Origin: Evansella vedderi
GTDB lineage: Bacteria > Bacillota > Bacilli > Bacillales > Salisediminibacteriaceae
Assembly (NCBI RefSeq): GCF_030813435.1
Contig: NZ_JAUSUG010000003.1
Coordinates: forward strand, 124,001-188,000
Length of the DNA stretch: 64,000 bases
Direction of reading: 5' to 3'
In this document: piece after piece, positions 49,113 through 58,826 of the stretch
Numbering within the stretch: the stretch's first letter is position 1
Layout of the letters: every line of letters starts with the position of its first letter
The notes under the pieces: generated by a model
Seen by the model: only the letters and a program-made list of their open reading frames with translations
Told to the model about the DNA's origin: nothing
Databases searched by the model: none
Position numbers and translations under genes: made by a program

Positions 49113-50330
49113 CTATCGTTTTAAATTCACAAGTTCCTGGAGAATTTCATCTGATGTGGTAATCATTCTAGTGTTCGCTTGAAAACCACGTTGAGCAACG
49201 ATCATTTCAACAAACTCTTCCGACAAGTCTACATTTGACATTTCCAAAGAGCCGCCCGTTAATGTACCACGCCCTCCAGCACCTGCAAGTCCAATTTGAG
49301 CCATCCCAGAGTTATTGGAAGCTTGATACAAATTCCCCCCTGATTTACTTAAACCACTTGGATTATTGAAGGTTGCTAAAGCTAGTTGACCTAATAAACG
49401 AACTTCACCATTAGAAAATACCCCTATAATCTCACCCGTTTGAGAAATATTGTAACCTTCTAATGTACCGTCCAAATTACCATTTACGGAATAGATTTCT
49501 GCTGATGAGTTTCTTTCATACTGTGTCATTTGTGAAAAATCAATGTTAAAGGTCACATCATTAATATTGGCATCTCCAAATTCTAACGTAACCAACGTGT
49601 TATCATCCGTTAAATTACCACCTGTAAATTCTAAAGTACCAGTAGTTCCTCCTGCCACATTAGCACTGTCTGACGTGATTGCATACTCCCATTCGTTATC
49701 AGCAGTTTTTGTAAAGTTTACTTGGATTAAGTGAGACCGGCCAATCTCGTCCACTACATTAAACTGAACTAAGCGAGATTCATTGTTTCCGAGTGCTGAA
49801 TTCAAATTTCCGTTTATCACCGCTTCCGTGGTTGCCTGGGGTGGTATGTTCATACCCGCAGCTATACTTAAATTACCGATACCAGCAGCTTCATTAATAT
49901 TACCATTCGCATCTGCCCCATATCCTTGGACAAATAAACCGTTTGAAGTAACTAAATTTCCCTGCTGATCTAAGTAAAAGTTCCCTGCACGAGAAAAATA
50001 GGATTGATTTCCTTCATTTACTATAAAGAACCCATCTCCAGTAATAGCCATATCTAAAGCTCTACCGGTCATTTGTAAAGCACCTTGAGTATGAATAGTA
50101 TCAATAGAGGCCATTGTGGAACCCAAACCTATTTGTGTAGGATTTGTCCCACCGCGGTTAGCCGTTGGTGTACTAGCTCCAGATAGCTGTTGACTTACTA
50201 AATCTTGAAAGGTGGTTCGCCCTTTCTTATAGCCAAAGGTATTGACGTTTGATATATTATTTCCAATGACATCTAGCTTGGTTTGGAAATTATTCATTCC
50301 TCCGATTCCTGAATACATTGCGCGTAACAT
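49113..50330 (-). CDS. flgE: Flagellar hook protein FlgE
   Basis: 405 residues. The N-terminal rod/hook motif LRAMYSGIGGMNNFQTKLDVIGNNISNVNTFGYK (two parts) and the C-terminal NVDLSEEFVEMIVAQRGFQANTRMITTSDEIL are present. Between them sits a large D1/D2 region (about 90-330). It is the structural hook subunit. B. subtilis FlgE is much shorter (about 264 residues as I recall), so this one keeps the longer enterobacterial-like middle. It follows the TIGR02530 gene. Confidence 0.94.
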   Translation of the reverse strand: MLRAMYSGIGGMNNFQTKLDVIGNNISNVNTFGYKKGRTTFQDLVSQQLSGASTPTANRGGTNPTQIGLGSTMASIDTIHTQGALQMTGRALDMAITGDGFFIVNEGNQSYFSRAGNFYLDQQGNLVTSNGLFVQGYGADANGNINEAAGIGNLSIAAGMNIPPQATTEAVINGNLNSALGNNESRLVQFNVVDEIGRSHLIQVNFTKTADNEWEYAITSDSANVAGGTTGTLEFTGGNLTDDNTLVTLEFGDANINDVTFNIDFSQMTQYERNSSAEIYSVNGNLDGTLEGYNISQTGEIIGVFSNGEVRLLGQLALATFNNPSGLSKSGGNLYQASNNSGMAQIGLAGAGGRGTLTGGSLEMSNVDLSEEFVEMIVAQRGFQANTRMITTSDEILQELVNLKR

Positions 50331-50440
50331 AATGCATGGCTCCTCTCGTGTTTACGTAAATGCTGTCTCCATCATTCAACAGCTCTTGGCTTCCTTTCGG
50401 TCCAGCCACGATATAAACATAATTATTTTTTATTTTCTTT

Positions 50441-50827
50441 TTAATCCATTAATATAGCACCGTTGATATTGGTAAATAATTGTGATTGTGCTTCCTGCCT
50501 ATCCATGGCAGTGATTACCGTTTCATTTTTTGCACTGACTACTAGTGCAGCATTGTTAGTAACAACTAAGGAATCAGTAACCCCTTTTTTGCGAGCCTCT
50601 AAGACCTTCGTGTGAATTTTTTTCCACATTTCAGGTGCTATTTCTATTCCTCTGTCTTGAAGCCTTTTTTCCGCATGTTTACTTACCTTTAATTCACCAG
50701 GTGCATTCATTTTATCCTTCAGTAATTCCTTAAAGGAAATAGATGGATCTTTTGTTATTGCCACGGACCTTGAAATGGGCTTGGCTGTAGGCTGGTGAAT
50801 ATGGTGAGGCATTATTTTTTGGTTCAT
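50441..50827 (-). CDS. Flagellar operon protein of TIGR02530 type
   Basis: About 128 residues, no membrane segment. The core FKELLKDKMNAPGELKVSKHAEKRLQDRGIEI and DSLVVTNNAALVVSAKNETVITAMDR resemble the TIGR02530 flagellar operon family. Its role is not established; its fixed place between flgD and flgE suggests hook assembly. The ATG at 50825-50827 lies 6 nt after GAGGTG. It overlaps nothing; flgD ends 14 nt upstream. Confidence 0.85.
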   Translation of the reverse strand: MNQKIMPHHIHQPTAKPISRSVAITKDPSISFKELLKDKMNAPGELKVSKHAEKRLQDRGIEIAPEMWKKIHTKVLEARKKGVTDSLVVTNNAALVVSAKNETVITAMDRQEAQSQLFTNINGAILMD

Positions 50828-50840
50828 CTTCATCACCTCG

Positions 50841-51296
50841 CTATTCACTAGGGAGCTTTACCGTTTGGACATCCTTCCCTTGGATAAAAAACTCATTATC
50901 AATAACAAGCTCAGCTATACCATTTTTAAATTTAACGGAAGTAACCATTCCCTCACGTAATTCTTTTCGAACAGTTCCATTTTCATTTCTCCGCTCCACT
51001 TCCCATCCCACTTGTTTACCAATAAGCTCACTATGGGAAAGGAGACTACTTTGCTGTTGTTGTTCAAGAAATTTCTCTAAGTTGTTATTCATATTTGTCA
51101 TTTGCTCAAGGGAAGTAAATTGAGCCATTTGTGCAATAAATTCTTTATCTTCCATAGGGTTTAAAGGATCCTGATTTTGTAATTGTGTTATAAGTATCCG
51201 CAAAAAAGCATCCTTATCTAAATCATTTCTCTGTCGCAGCTGTTGTTGTTTTTGAAACTCTGACAAGTACAAACTGTCTGTAATTGTATTAGGCAT
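50841..51296 (-). CDS. flgD: Hook-capping scaffold protein FlgD
   Basis: 151 residues. It has the diagnostic [39 protein letters not shown] region (several parts) and a short C-terminal strand domain. FlgD caps the growing hook. It is short compared with enterobacterial FlgD, as in other Bacillus. It lies 13 nt after fliK. Confidence 0.95.
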   Translation of the reverse strand: MPNTITDSLYLSEFQKQQQLRQRNDLDKDAFLRILITQLQNQDPLNPMEDKEFIAQMAQFTSLEQMTNMNNNLEKFLEQQQQSSLLSHSELIGKQVGWEVERRNENGTVRKELREGMVTSVKFKNGIAELVIDNEFFIQGKDVQTVKLPSE

Positions 51297-51309
51297 TGAT
51301 CCTCCACCT

Positions 51310-52485
51310 CTACACCTGTGTATTTATTGTTGCCTGTAAGAAGTCAGAAAAGCTTTCTTCTTCTCCTCCATCTTCCTCTTCATCCAAAGGAGAGTTATCT
51401 TTTGATTGAGATTCCTCTTGTTGGTTACTGCTGCCATCCTCAGATTGTTTGTGGAAAGGGAGATTACCCTGCTGTTGCTGAGTAACTTCAATCCGATCTA
51501 CATGGATTTGCTGACCTGCAAAAGCTTGTCTTAACTGGGAAAGTTGTCCTTCAATTAAATCCTTTGCAATGGAAGTAGTTGTCATCATCTTCGCAACCAT
51601 TACACCATTAACTTGTTGAATTGTTATATCTAACCTTCCTAAAGATTGAGGATGAAGTTTTACCGTTAATTGCTGGACTCCATTACCCAACTGCTGTAGT
51701 TGACTTCTAGCTAAGATTTGTTGAATCTGTCGTAATAATTGCTGTTCCGAAGGTTTGTCCACTTCCTTCTCTCCACCGTGAATACTTAACTGCTGAAGTT
51801 TCGCCATATGACTATTGCTCATATCTACATGGAAAACGGTTGGTAATCGTTTATCACTTATTTCACTTGAACGGTTAACAGTAGATGCTGTTTGAGCCTC
51901 TTTTTTCAACAAAAATAACTTTTGAAGAAGGTCCTTTGCAGTTGATGAGCTCGATTCCAGAACGGGTTTATCTTGAAAACTGGACCTTAATAAGTCAAGG
52001 ATTTCCCTAGATGGTGGCATTATTTCCCTATCCAATGAAGCTCCAGTTAATGGCTGTTGTTTTTCGTAGTAGCTTGCTGCCATCATTACTGCTAGTAGGT
52101 GGCTTACATTTTGACTCGGTGCTAAATCTATTAGCCTATGACCTTGCTCAAATAATGTAATCACTTCTTCTACCATTTCATCAGACAGAATTGGAAATAT
52201 TTCTAGAGAAAACTTCTCCTCGATCATTTCTATATCTAACGTTTCTCCCATTTCTTGGAGAAAGGATAGGAAGCTGTCTAAACGAATCATCGTGTCATCC
52301 GATTTCTCAAAGTGATCCATGTGGAAATCATTCACTTCATCATTAAGTAATCCAGACTTCTGTTCCATAAGAAGTAAGTCAAAGAAGCTCCCACTCCCTC
52401 TTTCTTCAGAACCTCTGTTATGTAGTGAGTCCGAAGGTGTTTTAGTTGGTAAAGCAAATAAAGAACTAAGTGCGGTACTATTCAT
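51310..52485 (-). CDS. fliK: Hook-length control protein FliK
   Basis: About 391 residues. It has a variable N-terminal part with predicted helices and a C-terminal FliK domain (about 260-345: [20 protein letters not shown]). A glutamine/glutamate-rich tail follows. It measures hook length and triggers the FlhB switch. The ATG at 52483-52485 follows GGAGGTG by 8 nt; a 7-codon extension holds that site. Confidence 0.92.
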   Translation of the reverse strand: MNSTALSSLFALPTKTPSDSLHNRGSEERGSGSFFDLLLMEQKSGLLNDEVNDFHMDHFEKSDDTMIRLDSFLSFLQEMGETLDIEMIEEKFSLEIFPILSDEMVEEVITLFEQGHRLIDLAPSQNVSHLLAVMMAASYYEKQQPLTGASLDREIMPPSREILDLLRSSFQDKPVLESSSSTAKDLLQKLFLLKKEAQTASTVNRSSEISDKRLPTVFHVDMSNSHMAKLQQLSIHGGEKEVDKPSEQQLLRQIQQILARSQLQQLGNGVQQLTVKLHPQSLGRLDITIQQVNGVMVAKMMTTTSIAKDLIEGQLSQLRQAFAGQQIHVDRIEVTQQQQGNLPFHKQSEDGSSNQQEESQSKDNSPLDEEEDGGEEESFSDFLQATINTQV

Positions 52486-52520
52486 CTCATTTTCACCTCC
52501 CTTCAAATACTTAAAAGTAA

Positions 52521-53081
52521 TTAATTGGATAGTAAACTCACTAATTGGGCAGCGAGGGCTGGATCCATTCGACTTAAAATTTGCGAACGGTTATCTACCT
52601 TCATCAAACGTAAATATATAACCGCCTCTTCCTGTTCCATTTCAGAGAATATATTTGCTGCTCTTGATGCTGACATCCCTTCTAATGTCCGTACGATATC
52701 ACTCAAATCTGTTCGAACCTCTTCTGGTTGCTCATCTGCTTCCCTTACATTTTCATTGGCGATACTAAGCTGTTCTTCCAAAGCAGCAAGTTGTTGATCC
52801 TTTTGATTATTCTCATACTCTAGCTCGCTTATTATCGATTGGTAGGAAGTTAGTTCGTCCTCTAATTGAATGAGTTGTTCCCTAAGGATTTCATTTTCAT
52901 TTTCCTCGTCTTCTTGACTCTCCACAAAAGGGAGGAAGGATGCCGATTGCTCAATACGTTCCCCTACATTAAATCCCATATAATATAGTAGGACTACGGC
53001 AAGAATTACGGCAAAAACTGCCGGTATCAAGATTACCATAAGAAACCATTGCCACTTGTTTTCCGATTTTTCTTTACTCAT
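52521..53081 (-). CDS. ylxF: YlxF, MotE-like membrane protein with MgtE N-domain motif
   Basis: 186 residues: a membrane helix (residues 10-33), a coiled coil (about 58-120), and a C-terminal domain with VRTLEGMSASRAANIFSEMEQEEAVIYL resembling MgtE N-terminal repeats. It is conserved between fliJ and fliK. It is related to MotE chaperones of stators in other bacteria; the function in Bacillus is not settled. Confidence 0.87.
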   Translation of the reverse strand: MSKEKSENKWQWFLMVILIPAVFAVILAVVLLYYMGFNVGERIEQSASFLPFVESQEDEENENEILREQLIQLEDELTSYQSIISELEYENNQKDQQLAALEEQLSIANENVREADEQPEEVRTDLSDIVRTLEGMSASRAANIFSEMEQEEAVIYLRLMKVDNRSQILSRMDPALAAQLVSLLSN

Positions 53082-53093
53082 GCTACCCTTCCC

Positions 53094-53534
53094 CTATGTC
53101 AGCTTCCTATATCGTTGTACGGAGATCTCATCTAAAAATTTATTTTCAGCAACTTTTTGCTGAATTTTATATTTTTCTAGTTTATGTTCTTTCATTTTTT
53201 CATATTTTTTCAATTCAATATTGGTAACTGTAAGCATTCTTTGCTTTTCATTCATATACGCTCGGGCATTTTGCGTTTCCCTTTGAAGATGGTCGATTTC
53301 CTGCTGAAGATACTGTAAGGTTCCTTGTGTTTGCTGGATATGATTAATAGATACCCCTTTATTTAAACTATCTTCATAAGTTGCCAGTAAATCTTCCTTT
53401 TTTTTTAAAATGTGATATAGCTTTGTGGCTATTTCTTCAAACTTCTTAAGAGAACTTTTGTAGGCAGCCTGGGCTTCAGATCGTTCATTCTCCTTTACTT
53501 CTAGTACTTTTTGCAGTGTAAATTGGAAACTCAT
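53094..53534 (-). CDS. fliJ: Flagellar export protein FliJ
   Basis: 146 residues, almost wholly predicted coiled coil, starting FQFTLQKVLEVKENERSEAQ. It is the central stalk of the FliI ATPase ring and cycles export chaperones. It overlaps fliI by 4 nt. Confidence 0.92.
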   Translation of the reverse strand: MSFQFTLQKVLEVKENERSEAQAAYKSSLKKFEEIATKLYHILKKKEDLLATYEDSLNKGVSINHIQQTQGTLQYLQQEIDHLQRETQNARAYMNEKQRMLTVTNIELKKYEKMKEHKLEKYKIQQKVAENKFLDEISVQRYRKLT

Positions 53535-54856
53535 GACGACTCCCCTTCTCCAAACTTAGCATTCAACTCATAAATCGTATTTTCTAAAGGAATTCTTTCA
53601 TCGAGTTGCTGCTTAATAAAAGCAATGATTTCGGGATACTGCTGGACAGCCGTATCTAACTCTCTATTTGTCCCCCTTTTATAGGCTCCAATGCTTATTA
53701 GATCTTCCGAGTCCTCATAGAGCGCCATCAAGCTTCTTACCCGGTCCGCAGCCCTTTTGTGTGAAGAGGAAACAATCTCGTTCATTACCCTGCTGATACT
53801 TTTTAAAATATTGATAGCAGGAAATTGCCCTCTATTTGCGAGCTTTCGATCCAATACAAGGTGGCCGTCCAGTATCCCCCGTACCGTATCAGCAATTGGC
53901 TCTGACATATCATCTCCATCAACTAATACTGTATAAAAAGCAGTTATTGAACCATGTTCATTCGTCCCACTTCTTTCTAGTAATCTAGGTAAAATAGAAA
54001 AGACAGAAGGTGTATATCCTTTTGTGGTTGGAGGCTCCCCTATGGCCAGTCCTATTTCCCGCTGGGCCATGGCTACACGTGTAACGGAATCCATCATAAG
54101 GGTTACATTTAAACCTTGGTTTCGGAAAAACTCTGCCACAGCAGTTGCGGTCATAGCTCCTTTTATTCGCATAAGGGCCGGTTGATCGGAGGTTGCTGCA
54201 ATTACGATGGTATTCTTTAGCCCTTCTGGACCTAGGTCCCTTTCAATAAAGTCCCTTACCTCTCGTCCACGTTCACCTATTAATGCAATAACATTAATAT
54301 GGGCATCAGAATTTTTCGCAATCATTGCCATTAATGTACTTTTTCCTACACCACTTCCAGCGAATATCCCCACCCTTTGACCCTTTCCCACCGTAAACAA
54401 TCCATCAATTGCTTTTACACCTAGACTTAAAGGCTCTTCTATTCTTGGTCTCTCCAATGGATTTGGTGGATCATTCTCTGTTGGAAAAGAGGATAAGCCA
54501 GTTACTATCTGCTTTTGCCCTCCTAAGGGCCTTCCAATTCCATCCAACACTTGTCCAATAAGACTTGTACCAAGCTTTACTTCTAAAGGTTTATGAGTTG
54601 CTTCCACTAAAGAGCCCGGTGAGATTTCTTGAATTCTATCAAATGGCATAAGGAGTACTTTTTCATCGCGGAAGCCTACAACCTCTACCATAATTTTACG
54701 GGAGGAAGAAGGGCCAACATGAATGAAGCATATTTCTCCCACAGAAACTTGAGGACCCTTTGATTCGATCATGAGACCAACCACTTGGGTTACCTTGCCG
54801 TAATGTTTAAAGGTATTTAACGTCTTTACTTCACGAATTAATTCCTTCACCATCAT
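53531..54856 (-). CDS. fliI: Flagellum-specific ATPase FliI
   Basis: 441 residues, an F1-beta-like ATPase with Walker A GIFAGSGVGKSTLM, the ALIGERGREVRDFIERDLG segment, and Walker B MMDSVTR. It energises unfolding and export of flagellar substrates. It overlaps fliH by 26 nt, and the likely ribosome site GGGAAGGG lies inside fliH. Confidence 0.97.
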   Translation of the reverse strand: MMVKELIREVKTLNTFKHYGKVTQVVGLMIESKGPQVSVGEICFIHVGPSSSRKIMVEVVGFRDEKVLLMPFDRIQEISPGSLVEATHKPLEVKLGTSLIGQVLDGIGRPLGGQKQIVTGLSSFPTENDPPNPLERPRIEEPLSLGVKAIDGLFTVGKGQRVGIFAGSGVGKSTLMAMIAKNSDAHINVIALIGERGREVRDFIERDLGPEGLKNTIVIAATSDQPALMRIKGAMTATAVAEFFRNQGLNVTLMMDSVTRVAMAQREIGLAIGEPPTTKGYTPSVFSILPRLLERSGTNEHGSITAFYTVLVDGDDMSEPIADTVRGILDGHLVLDRKLANRGQFPAINILKSISRVMNEIVSSSHKRAADRVRSLMALYEDSEDLISIGAYKRGTNRELDTAVQQYPEIIAFIKQQLDERIPLENTIYELNAKFGEGESS

Positions 54857-55643
54857 GATATTTCCCTTCCCTAAGCATATTAAAGAGAGCTAATTTCACC
54901 TCTCTTAATTGGCTGTCTACACTTGCCTCCACTTGACCGAAAGGTGTTTCAACAATACAGTCCGTTTCCTTTAATTCTATATTGGGATAGATAAATAATT
55001 CCCTTGTATGCAGAGCAATGTTTCTTAATTCTTCTTGATGTTGTAAAGTGAGTTCATAGTTATCAGGGTGAATATAAATTTTAATCTCTTCTTGACCCCT
55101 AACTTCTGCTACAGCATCCTTCACCAGATGTAACCAAGCTTCATGTTTTTCATTTAATGTGGTTCCAATTATTTTTTTAGCTACCTCTATCGCCAGGTCA
55201 ATCATTACTGGCTCGGATGATTCCAAATGCTTATAATAATCCTCTCTTGCTTTTTCTACAATTTCCGTTGCTTTCTTAATTTCGTTTTCATAAGCAAGCT
55301 TTGCTTCATTCGATCCTGCTTCATATCCCTGTTTTCTTCCTTCCATTTCTCCTTGAAGGAAACGGGCCTCATATTCCTTTTTTAACTCATCTTCCTGCTG
55401 AAGTAATTCTTCCTGCATTTTTTCTGCTTGATTTCGAGCTTTTTCAATAATTTTACTTGCTTCAAGTTCCGCTTCCGCAAGTCGTTGTTCAATATAGTGA
55501 ACGCTTTCTTCTACGTTAACCTTTTCTTGAGTGCTTTCTCTGGATCCATAACCTTTTTCCTTTTGACCAACGGTACGGAGGTTAATTGTCTTTGGGGCTT
55601 TTTTTAAACTTGTTTCGTAAGTCCCTCTAATTAATCTAGACAA
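54831..55643 (-). CDS. fliH: Flagellar assembly protein FliH
   Basis: About 270 residues. A long coiled coil (about 45-130) is followed by the FliH/V-ATPase E-like C-terminal domain (DLAIEVAKKIIGTTLNEK, DCIVETPFGQVEASVDSQLREVK). It binds and restrains FliI. The start is uncertain. TTG at 55641-55643 gives SRLIRG and good spacing to GGAGGAG; ATG 55652 and ATG 55670 are also in frame but too close to, or before, that site. Confidence 0.88.
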   Translation of the reverse strand: MSRLIRGTYETSLKKAPKTINLRTVGQKEKGYGSRESTQEKVNVEESVHYIEQRLAEAELEASKIIEKARNQAEKMQEELLQQEDELKKEYEARFLQGEMEGRKQGYEAGSNEAKLAYENEIKKATEIVEKAREDYYKHLESSEPVMIDLAIEVAKKIIGTTLNEKHEAWLHLVKDAVAEVRGQEEIKIYIHPDNYELTLQHQEELRNIALHTRELFIYPNIELKETDCIVETPFGQVEASVDSQLREVKLALFNMLREGKYHDGEGINS

Positions 55644-56646
55644 TAATATCATCTCCTCCACCGCGGGCAATGATGATTTCTCCAGACTCTTCTAAGCGGC
55701 GAATAACTGCAACAATTCTCGTTTGTGCTTCTTCCACATCTCGAAGTCGTACAGGTCCCATAAACTCCATTTCTTCCTTGAAGGTTTCTGCCATTCGTTG
55801 AGACATATTATTGAAGACAATATCCTTCACCTCTTCACTGGATACTTTTAATGCAAGTTGCAAGTCTTCATTTTCCACGTCTCTAATGACGCGCTGAATA
55901 GATCGGTTATCAAGAGTCACGATATCTTCAAACACAAACATACGCTTCTTGATTTCTTCCGCTAATTCCGGATCTTGAATTTCCAACGCATCAAGTATCG
56001 TTCTTTCTGTACTTCTGTCGACACTGTTTAGAACTTCAACAACAGACTCGATTCCTCCAGCTTGCGTGTAGTCCTGAGTTACTGTGGCTGACAGTTTCCT
56101 CTCTAGAATGTTTTCCACCTCATTAACTATTTCAGGCGAGGTACTGTCCATTAAGGCAATTCGTTTGGCCACATTCGCTTGTACTTCCTGAGGTAAAGCG
56201 GAAAGAATTTGGCCTGCCTGCTCACTCTCTAAATAAGAGAGGATAAGAGCAATTGTTTGCGGGTGCTCATTTTGAATGAAGTTTAGTATCTGGTTAGGGT
56301 CTGCCTTTCTAGCAAAATCAAATGGTCTAACTTGGAGATTGGAGGTTAACCGGTTAATGATTTCCATTGCCTCCGATTCACCCAACGCCTTTTCTAGAAC
56401 ATCCTTTGCATAGCCTATCCCTCCCTGAGTAATATAATCTTGAGCCAATGCAAGCTGATGAAACTGTTGGATAACTTCTTCCTTTGTCTCTGTATCTACT
56501 TTTCTAACTCCTGCGATCTCAAGAGTTAATTTTTCAATTTCTTCTTCAGTAAGGTGTTTATATACCCTTGCTGATACGTCAGGACCTAAAGAGATAAGCA
56601 ATACAGCAGCCTTTTCTCTTCCGGTCAGATTCTTTTTTTTCGCCAA
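55636..56646 (-). CDS. fliG: Flagellar motor switch protein FliG
   Basis: 336 residues. It has N-domain LTGREKAAVLLISLGPDVSARVYKHL in parts, the middle EHPQTIALILSYLESEQAGQIL, and the C-terminal torque helix with RSIQRVIRDVENEDLQLALKVSSEEVKD, rich in charged residues. It connects MS-ring to C-ring and contacts the stator. Confidence 0.97.
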   Translation of the reverse strand: MAKKKNLTGREKAAVLLISLGPDVSARVYKHLTEEEIEKLTLEIAGVRKVDTETKEEVIQQFHQLALAQDYITQGGIGYAKDVLEKALGESEAMEIINRLTSNLQVRPFDFARKADPNQILNFIQNEHPQTIALILSYLESEQAGQILSALPQEVQANVAKRIALMDSTSPEIVNEVENILERKLSATVTQDYTQAGGIESVVEVLNSVDRSTERTILDALEIQDPELAEEIKKRMFVFEDIVTLDNRSIQRVIRDVENEDLQLALKVSSEEVKDIVFNNMSQRMAETFKEEMEFMGPVRLRDVEEAQTRIVAVIRRLEESGEIIIARGGGDDIIV

Positions 56647-56661
56647 CTGCCTTCCCCCCTG

Positions 56662-58245
56662 TTAGTCCTCAGATAACCATGTTCTAATAAGCTTGGAAAA
56701 CTCTTCTGGTTTTTCTTTTGCAAGCTTTTCTAACTGGCGACGACGATTATTTTCTTCTGTATCTTGGTCTTCCATTATAGGGATATCATCATTTCGTACA
56801 ACAATTTCTTCTTCCTCAATCTCTTCTGTTTTTGATTTTTTACGGAAGAGGAGAATTAATAGAATTATTATTAGAAGGACAAGTCCCCCTATAACATAAT
56901 AATTAGTAAGGGGTGTCGTTAATGGAGGCTCCTCCCATTGTGTTTTTCCAAAGAACTGTTGCTGTGAAACAAAGATCCTGTCATTAATATCCTCTTGCTC
57001 CCAGTCAGCAGTATATTCTCTATCAATAGATGTACGGACAATTTGACCTAATATTTGTTGAATATCATTTAACCGTTCTATTGGCAGAGATGCTGGATCC
57101 TCCGGGTCAGGAGGCTCAACCATAACTTGGATACCAATGTCCCTAATTTTATAAGGGCTTTCTACTATTTCCCGCTGAATTCGGTTGACATCATTATTTA
57201 TCCGTTCTTCCATACGCTCATAGTCTCCAGAGCCACCGCCTATTACTCCTGGATATCCTGGAATATCAGTTTCCCCTGTCCCTGGAACCCCTCCTTCAGG
57301 GATATCGTCCCCTGTGTACGTTTCCGTGATCCTTTCAACACTAACGGCTATACCAGACATGTCCTCTTCGTTTACTGGTGTCACTAATTGTTCTTGTCTA
57401 TTCTCCTGAGTAAAATCGATGTCTGTAGAAACAGAAACAACAACCTTATCTGGACCCATTATAGTGCCTAGCATTTGCTGAACTTGCCTTTGAATATCCC
57501 TCTCAATTTCCCTTTGAATGCTTCGTTGTTGTTCATATAATGTTAAGGCTGTATTAACTGTAGAAGTATCATCATACAACTCTAGAAATTGGGAATTTTG
57601 ATCCATAATAACGATATTCTCCACAGGGAGATTCGGAATACTTTTGGAAACCAAATGATATAATGCTCTTATTTGGTTTTGGTCTAAGCGATAGCCTGGT
57701 TGCAAATTTAATAAAATGGATGCGGTAGCCTGTTCTTGTATATCTGTTAACCAAACGCTCGGTTCCGGAACGGTAATCATAACTTGGGCGTTTTGAACAC
57801 CATCTACGTTTCGAATTAAGTCCTCTATAGAAGTCTGCAAGGCAGCACGCTCTAACAGATTGAATTCATTTTCAGTGGTCCCAAATCCCATATTGTCACG
57901 AAACGTAGAGTAATCAATTCTTCCCGTTTGAGGTATACCTTCAGCGGCAAGGGAAACTCTCAGCTCATCCACCATTGTTTCTGGAACGGAAATAGCAGTT
58001 CCATTATTGCTAATCTCTGAGGAAATCCCCCTCGCGTCTAATGTATTTTTGATCTCTCCTGTTTCCTGAACAGTCAAGTTGGAATAAAGGGGCACGTAAG
58101 TCGTCCGCGAACCAAAGAACATGAACGTAAGGAGTAGTAACAGGATTAATACGACTAATACGATTAGAAAGTTTTGCTGCCTCTTCGTTCTCCCCTGCCA
58201 TAATTCTATTGTTCTATTTTTATAGTGAATCAGCTTTTCGTTCAT
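56662..58245 (-). CDS. fliF: Flagellar MS-ring protein FliF
   Basis: 527 residues with membrane helices at about 26-45 and 440-462. The periplasmic YscJ-like ring-building motifs lie between them (YVPLYSNLTVQETGEIKNTLDARGI in parts). A cytoplasmic tail ends in the FliG-binding helix (KLAKEKPEEFSKLIRTWLSED). It is the first assembled basal body ring. A 245-nt gap with a repeat (58328-58425) separates it from fliE, unusual in this operon. Confidence 0.97.
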   Translation of the reverse strand: MNEKLIHYKNRTIELWQGRTKRQQNFLIVLVVLILLLLLTFMFFGSRTTYVPLYSNLTVQETGEIKNTLDARGISSEISNNGTAISVPETMVDELRVSLAAEGIPQTGRIDYSTFRDNMGFGTTENEFNLLERAALQTSIEDLIRNVDGVQNAQVMITVPEPSVWLTDIQEQATASILLNLQPGYRLDQNQIRALYHLVSKSIPNLPVENIVIMDQNSQFLELYDDTSTVNTALTLYEQQRSIQREIERDIQRQVQQMLGTIMGPDKVVVSVSTDIDFTQENRQEQLVTPVNEEDMSGIAVSVERITETYTGDDIPEGGVPGTGETDIPGYPGVIGGGSGDYERMEERINNDVNRIQREIVESPYKIRDIGIQVMVEPPDPEDPASLPIERLNDIQQILGQIVRTSIDREYTADWEQEDINDRIFVSQQQFFGKTQWEEPPLTTPLTNYYVIGGLVLLIIILLILLFRKKSKTEEIEEEEIVVRNDDIPIMEDQDTEENNRRRQLEKLAKEKPEEFSKLIRTWLSED

Positions 58246-58327
58246 GTTTCCTCCCCAATTGATCCTTTATCCGATGAAAAAAATTTAGTAAGTTATTAAA
58301 CAATTGCAAAAACAATCCGATAATAAA

Positions 58328-58425
58328 GAAAAACGCAAGGCGCCCGCCTATCGGCACCGATAAAAAGTGTTTTTTACTTTTTATTCGGGCAAAAAATTTG
58401 ACCTCGAGCCGATGGAGCTAGACAC
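58328..58425. repeat. Dispersed repeat between fliF and fliE
   Basis: On the + strand it runs AAACGCAAGGCGCCCGCC, then an arm pair ATAAAAAGT/ACTTTTTAT (58360-58368 with 58375-58383), AAAAATTTGACCTCGAG and CCGATGGAGCTAGACA. It resembles a common intergenic repeat of alkaliphilic and related Bacillus, and shares its ends with 19873-19916. It lies inside the fla/che operon, in the otherwise gene-free 58246-58490. Confidence 0.6.
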
Positions 58426-58490
58426 CTTTCAAATTCCATCATTTTATGCTTACTTATACTTTAAAAATAAAACTTCGTTCATAAATAAAA

Positions 58491-58796
58491 TTACACTTGC
58501 ATTCTCATTATTTCCTGGTAGGCTTCTATTACCTTGTTACGAACCTCTACTGTAGTTTGTAAAGAAATACTTGCCTTTTGTGATGCTATCATCACATCGT
58601 GAAGCTCTACATTTTCACCTCGAACAAATCGCTCTGTCATGGAGGCTGATTCTACTTGAGCTTTATTAACATCTTTAATTGCTTTATTTAACATGTCCTT
58701 AAAGGCATCCTGCCCTTCGTGCGGCTTCGTTTGTAAAGAATTTGTCTGAGCTGGCTTCATTATGGAATGAAGATGCTGTAGTCCTGATACGTTCAT
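58491..58796 (-). CDS. fliE: Flagellar hook-basal body protein FliE
   Basis: 101 residues. It has the family pattern FKDMLNKAIKDVNKAQVESA, then VELHDVMIASQKASISLQTTVEVRNKVIEAYQEIMRMQ. It joins the MS-ring to the rod. The ATG at 58794-58796 follows TGGAGGGG by 6 nt; a five-codon in-frame extension holds that site. Confidence 0.95.
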   Translation of the reverse strand: MNVSGLQHLHSIMKPAQTNSLQTKPHEGQDAFKDMLNKAIKDVNKAQVESASMTERFVRGENVELHDVMIASQKASISLQTTVEVRNKVIEAYQEIMRMQV

Positions 58797-58826
58797 TTCG
58801 TTCCCCTCCATTTTTCACAAAAAAAA

